A program made the translations under genes and the position numbers. Below are positions 54,684 to 64,000 of a DNA stretch of 64,000 bases, in pieces; position 1 is the stretch's first letter; every line of letters begins with the position of its first letter. The notes beneath the pieces were generated by a model that saw only the letters and a program-made list of their open reading frames with translations, searched no databases and was not told the origin of the DNA. This DNA is from Zingiber officinale (taxonomy: Eukaryota; Streptophyta; Magnoliopsida; Zingiberales; Zingiberaceae): NCBI RefSeq assembly GCF_018446385.1, contig NC_056002.1, positions 29,498,636 through 29,562,635 on the forward strand, in the 5' to 3' direction.

Positions 54684-57664
54684 TGTAATGACCCAATTTT
54701 CCCTATTTTAAGTTCTAAAAGTCCATAAAAATATTTGGAAATACTTTTAAAATATTCTAGAGATTTTTAGGAATTTTTAGAGTATTTTTACGTAATTTTT
54801 AGAGGTCGTTTAGTATGTTACAAAAAGAAAGAAGTTTTGACCAAAAATGTTAAAGGTGAGATTCGAACCCACGACCTCGACCCGAGCCGAACCTCAGCCG
54901 AACCCAGCCAACCAACTGGTCTGCGATTGATTTGTGATTAAGAAGGGGAGCGAATTTAATTAAGTTGTAGTTGGAGCAGAATTTAAACCTAGTTATAAGT
55001 TTTCCCTTTCTCGCCGAAAACCCTATCTGCCCTTCTCCCCGATCCCGACTGAGTGCGGCGGTCCTGCTCGGGTGACAGCGAAGAAGAAGCTAGGTTTTGG
55101 TCTCCGGTGGCTGGCGAAGGCCTTCTTCCGGCGAAACTTGCGGATCCGAGCTCCTCTCGCCTAATCGAACGTGTGAGCACGAAAGGGAAGCCGAAGTCTT
55201 CATCTCCCCGGAAGCCCTAGCAGCCCTACCGCCGGTTGTAAGTCCAAGAACAGTATGTAAGTACTACTCACCTGTGGTAGGAGTTGCTCCGAATTCGTTT
55301 GGATTTTTCCTAGCATCTCTGGAATTTGAAGCATGCCGTACGATTTTTCTACATGTGCTTACTGCCGTGAGTTGAGGATTTGGATTCGGATTTCTGATTT
55401 TTTTTTCTTGGATAAGTGTAGATATTATTTATACTATCTTGGTTTAGATGATTCCATCCGAATCTGCCACTTTGAACCTTGGTTTAGATTTCTACAGAAT
55501 TGGGATTTAAGCTGTAAGATTTGTTCTTGAAGCTTGCTGCCGTGAGGTTATTCTGTTAGTTAGATTTCTACAGAATTGCCATGCAGTGCTATTTAGATAG
55601 ATTCTTCCTTGCTGAAACGAATAAAAACAACCTTTGAGGTTTGCTATGTATTAGAATTGGTACAACTCCTGTTCACTCCTTTAGATAGGCAGTTTTAAAT
55701 CCTTTGTGGCCGAGTAAACAGAAATGAACAGCTAGGAGTGTTTGTTGGATAAGTATAATTGCTTGGTTTCAGTTTGGTTTAAATCATGCTAAAAGGTTTC
55801 CTTTACTCTATAATAACTTAAGTTGTGAATAAGTTTGTATAGGCCTTTTTGGCGCTTTGCATTGGGCAAGAACAACCCTATAATCAGCATTCCTGTTAGA
55901 CCCTTCTTTTGTGCTAAGTAGTGGGCACGAACAGCCTTAGATCCAGGAACATGGTGTTAGCTTTCTTGCTATTTAATAAACATGATCAGTCTTGTTTAGT
56001 AGCATTGGAAATTTAGTTTTCTTGCTATTAGAATATCATGTGCAGAATTTTAGTGTAGTTGGATCTCTTTGTATGCAAAATTTTTCATTGTAGCATAGTT
56101 CATCTTTGCTAATTCCATGCACATGATTAGTTTTAAGTTTAGTATCTTAGCCTTGGATTTCCATGTTTCTGAACATGAATAACCTTTGTTATTTAAGCAT
56201 GCAGTTAGCATTTTCCTTGCTACTCAAAAAAGGCAAGAATAACCTTTATTTAAGTATGGAGTGTTAGCTTCTTGGTTTTCTTGATCATGAGATTTTAAGT
56301 GTTGAACCATGTTATTTTTAGGCACTTAAGTTTAGTATGGCATGCAGATTTCTTATAGCTTAAATGCAGATTTTTATTAGTTATGTGTGCAGATTTTTAT
56401 TAGTCATATGTGCAGATTTTTATTAGTCATATATGCAGATTTTCTAGTGTGCATTTGCTATTTTAACAAGCATGAGCAGCCATGTATTTTAGTGGTATGA
56501 TTATGTGCCCTATTAAACCTTTTGAGGATTATGGGTAACTACAAGTAAGAAAAAGACCAAGGTCTAGTTAGAAAAGATAACAAGTAAATTAAAGTAAGAG
56601 GCTAGTACCCGACTTCCGAGGTTGTCGTTAAACAAATCCAGGTGACCAATTCCGAGGTCTTGGCCCTGGTAAGACCGAGGTTTTTATCCTCATAGGGCTG
56701 GAGGCTCGCTACCCCAGTCACTATTAGAGAGCGCGCATAAGATGGTACTAAGCCTGGGCCCAAAGAAAAAGAAGAAGAAAGAAAAGTAAAAGTAAAAGAA
56801 ATTAAAAGATTAATTTCAAGTATGAAGCTATAAAAATGAAACAAGTACCACCTATGTTTGGAATCAACAGAAGTTTAGTTTCTTAAATTCTAAGCTTACA
56901 GCATTAGTTTCATTACTTTTCTTATCAGTTTAGTGAGCATGTTTAGTATTATTTCCAGTGTTCAGTTTTATTTCTGTACACCATGAGTACTTTGCTATTA
57001 GATGAGTACATGCAACTTTTCTTTTAGCATTTCAGTTTTAGTATTGTTGCATTATTTCTATACACTTCGAGTTTTTGTGAGATAGATTAGTACTTACTAA
57101 GCGTTTCGCTTATAGATTTATTTTTCCTCCTACTGCAGATAAAGGAAAAGCTAAAGTATGAAAGGAAGGCGACAAGGTGGAGGTGATGAAGGTGTGTGAT
57201 GACTGGACTATGGAGAGATCCAGAGTTTGCTAGCAGAATTTTAGGACCTACCTGTTTGGAGTTTCAGTTTATGTTTTTAGTTTTCTTTTAATGTTATTAT
57301 GAGTTGAGGTTGTAATTAAGTTTATTCCGCACTTGTAATTAGTTTTCTTTTATTATGAGTTGGAGTGATATAGTTGTTTGCTATTGCTAGAGTAGTTTCC
57401 CTCTTCTTATTGTGTTATTATACTGCGTGGTTGTGAAAAAGTATGTTCCAGCCGCCTGTGGCTATGTATATAGTGTCTGTATGGTTGATTTGGTCACCGG
57501 TACAGGGGAGACTCTGCCGAAATTTTTCGGTAGGGCTTCCTCTGGGGCCGTGATAAATCTAAGTGTTGCTAATATTAGCATAAGTGACACTAGTAAGTAG
57601 AGTTAATAGTTAAGTAACGGTCACCTTAGAGAGTAGTAGAGTTGTAAGAAGGGTGGTCGTTACA
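54684..57664 (+). repeat. E6 LTR3 (2981 bp)
   Basis: Like LTR1 but with the AAG purine run near 56760 shortened by about 24 bp, and four 27-bp repeat units. Followed by leader, not by a target duplication. Confidence 0.9.
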
Positions 57665-57944
57665 GTTGGTATCAGAGCAGTTCCCATTCTTCAGCATCAC
57701 ACACACATCAGCATCAGCCTTGCCGTCTTCAAGTAAGAAAGTATTTAAGTTCTTTCTTTTATTGCTTTCCTTATTATTAACTATAGTACAGAGTAATTGC
57801 TTATGAGTACTTAAGTAAGATGGAAGTTATTGTTTCTCCTTTCTTGATCCATATATATGTATGTTAGAAGGGTTAGAGAAGATATCAAGCCTTTTTCTTT
57901 TCATAATTAGATGGCAAGAAGAGGGCATCCCCGTATCGTTCGTA
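57665..57944 (+). mobile_element. E6 third leader, truncated
   Basis: Primer site and 280 bp of leader including the gag start ATGGCAAGAAGAGG, identical in layout to 21465-21744. Stops within codon 12 of gag at the junction with E4's LTR (CTG shared, 57945-57947). Confidence 0.85.
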
Positions 57945-58164
57945 CTGTAAACGAGGCTTCTCCGCCTGAAGGAGTTCTTAGTGCGACCATCTTCCTTGGA
58001 TTAACAACCTCCCCGGTTGTAACCAAGTCAAATCTGGTGCCTCGTCTTTATGCTTTATTTTATACTTAATCTATTTTTCAAGTGTTAGCTTAATCGTTCG
58101 AGAAAGGGTTGTGTTTTATTCAGGGCTATTCAACCCCCCTTCTAGCCGGCCTAACGGTCCTACA
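57945..58164 (+). repeat. E4 3' LTR, right piece
   Basis: Matches 15547-15768 of the E4 5' LTR (GTAAACGAGGCTTCTCCGCC ... GGTCCTACA). Followed by GTTTT, E4's target duplication. Confidence 0.9.
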
Positions 58165-58169
58165 GTTTT

Positions 58170-60018
58170 TCTGTTTGTAGAGAATTGATGTGCCATTTAG
58201 TTCTTGTTCTGTTCTCTTGATCAATCATTAGTTGCAGTAGATGTTATCTAGTGGGTCCTATGTATTGCTTGATCTAGATCAATGATGGAATCAACAAGAG
58301 TTGGTCTGTTTAGTTGTTGGAGGTTTTGAGTGTACTGTTTTGCTAGAAATTCTGTGGTTTGTTAATCGGGATTAGTTAACAGTGATAAAAGTTGCTATGT
58401 TGGGTAATTGAAGGTTGTAAATGTAGATTAACCTAAATCTGAAATGAATTCTGTGATGTTTAGGTTTGCTTCTTGTTAGATGATTATGGAAGGATTAGGG
58501 ATAATAAAGGATCTGATGGGAATTTTGGTTATTGGGTGGTTTAAGTTAGAGTGTAAATGGAATATGGTTTTCTTAAAAAAGGGTAATAGTAACCATGGTT
58601 AGCGTTTTCTTTGGAATTAGTTATCTATTTGCTGGTAATTTATCTATTTATAGTGTATACATATAATTACATAAAATTGTATATGTGATACAGGACCTTG
58701 ATCGAGGACGAGCCGCGTGACGTGGATGGTTCTGTTGATACGAGATATTTCGAGCCGGGTATTTCTTTCTTATTTCCTATTTAGTTCTTTGAACTTAAAG
58801 CATGATTATATTTGGATGTTTAGGTTGCATTACCTTAAATCTGCAAGTTTGCCTTTGTCTTGCTTGTTACTTCTGTTTGATCTTGGATGTAATCTAGTTT
58901 AATTCGATACAGTCTCGACTCTTGTTATCTGAACTCTGTAACATATACACATGTAGAGTTTGTATCATAGGGATGCCCGGTTTATTTGGTTAGCATGTTG
59001 ATTATGCATATTGATGTTGAGTATACATGTGATGGGTATGTGTTGTTGGAGTTGCATATTTGATTATCCATTTGCATTGTGTGTATGCATATACCTTTGG
59101 TTTGGGTATCGGAGGTGTTTGGTTGTTGCATGTGTGATGATAGTGTCTATATGGTGATTATTCACATCATGTTCATCATTCATTGCATGCTGACGACTAT
59201 TGTCTCCCTTGTGGTTGAGAGGGTCGTCGATCGTTTATAGTTGCCCATTCGGCCACTGTTGGTGAGTGGTAGCTAGGACTAGTAGAGCTAGTCCTGTCGC
59301 GCTTACTCAGCCGCTCAGTGTTTATACTCTGTCAGTCTCGACCACTCTGGAGTAGTGGGTCTTGAGAGTATAGTAGTCAGAGGACTAGAGATGTGAGTGG
59401 TCAGGGACCCTTAGCTATGTAGTTAGATAACTACTTAGCATGATCTTATTCTTTATTTATAGAGACTGTATTTTTTGATTCCTATATCATTATATTAACC
59501 ATGCTTTATTCTGTCTAGTACCCACTGAGTTACCTATACTCACCACCCCGTTTATGCTATTTTAATTTTCAAGTAGTAGATAGATGATATGGAGTTTCTT
59601 GGAGTATATTGTCAGCTGGTCCCACTTCCCACTTCATATCTAAAGAATGATTTTGATTTTGTTTCTCTTTACTTACATTTCGTATTCGTTGGATTTGGTG
59701 TTGTGAGAACTAACTATGTTTTGATACTTGTATTGTGGACTTTGCATTTGTGAGTTTCCTCTTCGTTTTTTTCCGCTGTGTTTTTGATACAGTCGTGTGG
59801 GCTGAATATTAACTGCGTGGTTGTTTTCATTTTTTTTTGTCCAGCCGGGTAGGTTGAGTATATTAACTGTGTGGTTGTTTCCATTTTTATTCCAACCGTG
59901 TAGGCTGATGGTTGTATGGATATATTATGTGTATTTATTGCTCCAGATTGTCACCAGTACAAGGGAGATGTTGTCGAAATTTTTTGATAGGGCCAAGTTT
60001 ATTTGGTAGGGTGTGACA
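58170..60018 (+). repeat. E3 5' LTR, right part
   Basis: Continues 4300-5213. Contains the GATACAGGACCTTGATCGAGG phrase also in E7's LTR (GATACAGGACTTTGACGCGAG) and, near its end, a duplicated module AACTGCGTGGTTGTTTTC / AACTGTGTGGTTGTTTCC with hairpin TCGAAA-TT-TTTTGA (59974-59987). Ends GTGTGACA. Confidence 0.85.
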
Positions 60019-60025
60019 ATTTATT

Positions 60026-60037
60026 TGGTATCAAAGC
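60026..60037 (+). other. E3 primer-binding site
   Basis: TGGTATCAAAGC, eight bases after the LTR end; initiator tRNA-Met type with one change. Confidence 0.75.
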
Positions 60038-60251
60038 CATGTTTTACGAGGTTTGCGAGATTTATGAGTTTTACGAGGTTTTATGAGTTTTACGAGATTT
60101 ACGAAGTTTATACTTGGGATTCATATTTTATCTCCTCGATATGACTTTTCGAATATTGGGATCAGGCATCGACAGGATATCTCCAAGGTATAGGATATAA
60201 GTTACTATTATATTATACTTCTACAGTCTTACCTTGTTGTTGATATCAGGT

Positions 60252-61480
60252 ATGAAGTGTGGAGAGACATCCCCTAGTCAGCATCGTGGTCTGGGCGACC
60301 ACGAAAACAACCTATTGAGTCAGTAGAATCTAAACCAGTTGAGCAGGAGGTGGATTCTTTCAAGGATCCTACAGAAGTTGAGATTGATAGTCGTGGACAG
60401 ACCCACTAGGTTCCCATGAGAGATCAGGATTTCCAACCTCAGGTGGTTCCTCCTACATTACCATCAGTAGTCCCTACTCCTGCTGCTACTCCTTGGATGA
60501 GGGATAGAGCTCGTATCCCGTTATCGGCTCGATCGATAAAGGATCGATTTACTTTATTCCATGGAGTTCCCGACCCTAGTGTTGCTCGTTTTTGGTTGGG
60601 AAATGTGAAGGATACTTTCGAGTATTTGTCGTGTACCAAGGAAGAAAAAGTTGAATTAGCTGCGTACCACCTTCGAGATCAGGTTGTTACTTGGTGGAAG
60701 TTGCAGAAGTCACTTTTTGGGGATCAGAGTATCACCTAGACTTTATTCCGAGATGATTTCGAGAGATAGTATCTTCCAGCTCCTTTTTGTATGGCCCGTC
60801 GACAGGAGTTATTAAATCTTAAGCAGGGTGATCGATCTGTGATGGAGTATGATGCAGAATTTAACCGATTAGCTAAGTATTGTCCTCATCTTATTGCTCA
60901 GGATAGCGATCGGTTAGATCAGTTCACCCAGGGCCTTGCAGCTTTATTCGTATCAGGATGTCTGGATTTACTCCTAGCTCTTATCGAGAAGCATTAGATC
61001 GAGCTTTGGTTATAGAGATGGCACAGCAGCAAGTTTCCCAGGAACGGGAAAAGAATAAACAAAAATCTCAAGGTGCAACTTCAAATCAGAAGTCATAGAA
61101 TCAAGGTCAAAAAAGACGAACTAAAGGTCATGGATCACAGGCTACTTCGGGAGAGTCTCATCGATTACTAAAGACAGCACGATCATCAGCTGATTCCTCT
61201 CGTCCCTCTCAGCAGCACTGGAAGGATCAATCCTGTGGACTTGTATGTTTTCAGTGTGGTGTTGAGGGTCACTCTAAGACCAATTGTCCACTGGGTCAAA
61301 ATGTATGTTACTATTGTAAGCTTCCAGGGCATGTGAGCCGCGACTGTACTTTGAAAGCCCAAATGCAGGCTGCCAAGGTTGCTGCTCAAGGAAGTCATAT
61401 TACTCAGACTCGACGGCCGAAGGGACCGCAGAAGACACAGGGTGCTCCACATCAGCAGCGTATACCACCTTCTTAGGCAC
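60252..61480 (+). pseudogene. gag: E3 gag, broken by stops
   Basis: Readable pieces in order: RFTLFHGVPDPSVARFWLGN ... EEKVELAAYHLRDQVVTWWK at 60530-60739 (stop at 60737), RRQELLNLKQGDRSVMEYDA ... at 60791-60997, then two zinc knuckles CFQCGVEGHSKTNC and CYYCKLPGHVSRDC between about 61250 and 61350. Double CCHC knuckles and the WWK motif are typical of chromovirus Gag. TAG/TAA at several points, several of which could be CAG or TGG to stop changes. Confidence 0.8.
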
Positions 61481-61560
61481 AAGTATATCATATCCAGAGT
61501 CAGCAATACCCAGCAGTGCCAGTGACTATGTAGTATTCCACCGCGGTCCCGTCACATCAG

Positions 61561-62379
61561 ATGTATCTGGCACATCAGTATTTTTCAGCGCCACCTAGCT
61601 CTTGTCCGGTGATCCAGTCTCAGCAGTTAACTACTACTCCATCAGCACAGTTTCAGACTATCACTGAGATGCCGCCAGCATGCCCGGAGGTAGGACGAGT
61701 TTATGCTGTTACACGCGAGGAGGAACAGCAGGTCGAGGGATCAGTCTTTCGGGGTATGATTACTGTGTATTCATTTCCTGCTGAATTATTGATAGATACT
61801 GGTAGTTCCTATTCTTTCATTTTTCGGGTATTTCTGGGTAAGATTTGTAGATTACCAGTTCGTCGGATGCACGGATTAGTAGTATCTTTACCCTCGGGAG
61901 AGATACTAAATATTAGTCAGGAGATTAAAGAATGCTCATTGGATTTCGAGAGTCAAACCCTTATGGTGGACTTACAAATTCTGGATATGCTGGAATTTGA
62001 CATCATTTTGGGTATGGACTGGTTAGCAAAGTATTATGCTACTGTTGACTGCAGCGTGAGAGTGGTTACATTTAGACCTCCGGGTCAACCATCCTGTGTA
62101 TTCATGGGTACCAAGGATGATGGGATTTCTGTTATCTTAACACTGCAAGCTCAGAGGTTATTGTCCCAAGGTTGTCAGGGGTATTTGTTTTCCATGATTA
62201 ACGTTGATCAGAATCATGCTTCACAACCTTCGGATATCCCTATAGTTCGTGAATACCCTGATGTATTTCCAGAGGAATTACCTGACTTGCTCCCAAAAAG
62301 GCAAGTGGAGTTCACGATTGAGATGATTCCGGGGACAACATCGGTATCGAAGGCTCCGTATCGCATGGCGCTTAAATAA
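61561..62379 (+). pseudogene. pol: E3 protease and start of reverse transcriptase (272 open codons)
   Basis: Gln/Pro-rich linker, then the aspartic protease: AELLIDTGSSYSFIFRVF (active-site DTG) and EFDIILGMDWLAKYYATVDC. Protease ends near residue 185. The RT connection follows: VREYPDVFPEELPDLLPKRQ, VEFTIEMIPGTTSVSKAPYR. Stop TAA at 62377 after MALK, where E7 reads TPKELNELK. Best-preserved protease in the window. Confidence 0.85.
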
Positions 62380-62859
62380 TTGGAGGAGTTGAAGGTGCAG
62401 TTACAGGAACTACTGGATAGAGGATTTATCCGTCCTAGTGTTTCTCCATGGGGAGCTCCAGTACTCTTTGTGAAGAAGAAGGATGGATCGATGAGGTTAT
62501 GCATCGACTATCGGCAGCTGAATGCAGTGACTATTAAGAACAAATATCCACTGCCACGTATAGAGGATTTGTTTGATCAACTCAAGAATACTTGTGCATA
62601 TTCGAAGTTTGATCTACGCTCTGGCTATCATCAGCGTAGTGTGAGGGATTCAGATATACAAAAGACATCATTTCGTACTCGTTATGGACACTATGAGTTT
62701 TTGGTAATGTCATTTGGGCTTACCAATGCTCCAGCGATCTTCATGGATCTGATGAATAGGATATTCCTCAAGTTTTTGGATCAGTTTGTTATTGTATTCA
62801 TCGATGATATTCTGATATATTCTCGATCTGAGGAGAAACATGGACAACATCTTCGTATA
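62380..62859 (+). pseudogene. pol: E3 reverse transcriptase, truncated by E10
   Basis: Same frame as the preceding segment. [85 protein letters not shown] (Ser in place of the usual Pro), catalytic [15 protein letters not shown], then cut after GQHLRI by E10. Confidence 0.85.
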
Positions 62860-64000
62860 TGTCACGTGGCACATCAAATTAATAAAGATAGTGAACTTAA
62901 TTAAACTCAAGAAAAGAGTTGTAGAATCGAGTCCCAAGTCGTATTTTTCCAAGGATAACTAGTGAGTGTATATGAACTCTAGAATTGATGCAAGATCAAC
63001 TAAGCTTTTTCATTTAACTCACAATCCAAATTAATCTTATCTAATAAAATCAAGAACAGAGTCAAGAAAGGTCAACCTCATTTGAACATGATTCTATTCC
63101 ATCTCATCAAGTAAATAACAATTAAATCGGATTCTCATGTATCATTTTATCAAATGCATCAATTGACACATCTTCCATTACATTCACAGTAGTAGAACAT
63201 TCAAGCATTAAACACTCATATTTGCAGTATCTATTGAAATCTTCAAATACATGCACGAATTGAGTATTCATCATATAAGCATGTTCAAAGTACAAAGATT
63301 GAATGTTAAGATTAAAGAATTTCCAACTAATAACCGAAACTCCAATCTAGCATAAATAGAATTGCAAGTTCAAATGAACATAAATTGCAAGCAATTAAAA
63401 CAAGATTCGGATTGTAGAACTCAATCAAAAATGAAATTGCAAAGGAAATTCAAAAATGAAATTACAGAAGTAAACTCAAACACAAATTGAAGTATGAAAT
63501 GCTAAACAAAGAATTACATGCAATCTATCTATCAGATCTTTAGATCTGAGCAAGTTCAAGAACAATTCAAAGACAAAGATAAAGAAAACAAAATCTAAAG
63601 CATTCCACAACCAAACCCGAACTCAAACTCTCCTCTCTGCTGTTAAACGGAGGTGTTCTTGGAAACCTCCCCTCAAACACCCGACGAACAATGAACAAGC
63701 TTCCAACTATTACCAGGGGCGCTCACAACACCAAGAAACCTCCCTCAAAGCTCACACCTGTCTGGTAACTTCATTAGCCGAAGAACAAAGCTCAGATTCT
63801 GTGAATTGCCATACTAATTCGATTGATCAGATCTACTTAGCTTAGCTATGGAATGGAAATCGGTAAAGGATTAGAAACTCCAAGAAACCTCCCTCGAAGC
63901 TCTGTTGAATGCGAATAATGTCGATCGGGAACCTCCCTTGATCAAGTATTCGGCGGTGAAGCAGAATCAAAATTGCAGCTGAAGAAACCTCCCTTATGCC
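62860..64000. mobile_element. E10: unidentified element inserted in E3 RT, runs off the window
   Basis: The E3 frame stops abruptly at 62859 and a new sequence begins TGTCACGTGGCACATC. On the minus strand it contains a CCTTGGAAAAATACGACTTGG phrase of a kind I associate with gypsy-type LTR or leader DNA. No coding domain. Five or more copies of an AACCTCCCT core (63664, 63738, 63888, 63930, 63986, approximately). Probably the end of another LTR element in minus orientation; without its other end I cannot prove this. Confidence 0.5.

Larger units (their letters stand above)
18459..57944 (+). mobile_element. E6: Ty3/gypsy complex LTR1-interior1-LTR2-interior2-LTR3-partial leader
   Basis: Three near-identical 3.0-kb LTRs start TGTAACGACC/TGTAATGACC at 18459, 43268 and 54684 and end in GTTACA/CATTACA at 21464, 50579 and 57664. 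Each is followed by the same primer site and leader. Interior 1 is split by E7 and E8, LTR2 by E9. Both interiors lack protease, share the gag stop TAG and share two pol frameshifts, so they descend from one defective parent. The chromodomain-like C terminus and large LTRs point to the Tekay/Del branch of chromoviruses (inference). The right end is truncated inside a third leader. Confidence 0.85.
5214..58164 (+). mobile_element. E4: gag-only copia element of SIRE-like type, split by E5 and E6
   Basis: Own sequence: 5214-5460, 15036-18458 and 57945-58164. It begins TGTTGGAACC, ends GGTCCTACA, and is flanked by the 5-bp duplication GTTTT (5209-5213 and 58165-58169), which proves these distant ends belong to one insertion into E3's LTR. 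Order: 5' LTR, primer site for initiator tRNA-Met (15771), gag (15828), polypurine tract (17884-17897), 3' LTR. The interior is only 2.13 kb and has no protease, integrase, RT or RNase H. That resembles gag-carrying non-autonomous plant elements described as TR-GAG. Confidence 0.85.

Noticed and set aside
57665-57944. LTR3 plus leader read as a solo LTR with its host flank
   Set aside because: The sequence after LTR3 is the E6 primer site and gag start, not target DNA.

Overview
The window is nuclear DNA of a flowering plant. It holds one ordinary host gene at the left edge, a four-exon (so far) NF-YB histone-fold transcription factor on the minus strand (432-1296). Almost everything from about 2.6 kb to the right edge is LTR retrotransposons inserted into one another. 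A monocot host is my guess from element style and GC-rich LTR motifs, not something the sequence proves.

Layout, naming elements E1-E10. E1 (about 2640-3684) is the 5' end of an old Ty3/gypsy element. It is cut by E2 (3685-4299), part of a minus-strand copia LTR, which is cut by E3, a chromovirus-type gypsy element (LTR 4300-5213 plus 58170-60018, interior 60019-62859). E3's LTR is split by E4, a gag-only copia element. E4's two ends, 5214 and 58164, lie 53 kb apart but still carry the matching 5-bp target duplication GTTTT. E4's 5' LTR contains E5, a 9.6-kb decayed copia with 2.5-kb LTRs (5461-15035, target duplication CAAGA). E4's 3' LTR contains E6 (18459-57944), a gypsy complex of the form LTR-interior-LTR-interior-LTR-partial leader. 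Inside E6 sit E7 (gypsy, 24749-35970), E8 (copia, 36335-42952, CTTAC) and E9 (a second gag-only copia, minus strand, 46226-50507, GTAAG). At the right edge E10 (62860 onward) interrupts E3's reverse transcriptase.

No element here looks able to move by itself. E4 and E9 keep long gag frames but no pol. E8 keeps a full gag and the C-terminal half of RT plus RNase H, with protease, integrase and N-terminal RT deleted. E5, E6 and E7 have pol broken by stops and frameshifts. The gag-only elements would need proteins supplied by a related complete element elsewhere.

The most interesting signals are structural. (1) The LTR of E8 carries five hairpin units exactly 41 bp apart whose stem arms change in a compensated way. 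(2) The E2/E4/E9 LTR family places perfect inverted repeats on a W-box pair, a GC block and the TATA box. (3) E6 is a tandem recombination product whose two interiors share the same defects. (4) Patches of E6/E7 show odd CA-to-CG changes and loss of CAG/CTG relative to sister copies, which may be an assembly artefact. (5) The NF-YB gene has a 24-nt micro-exon.
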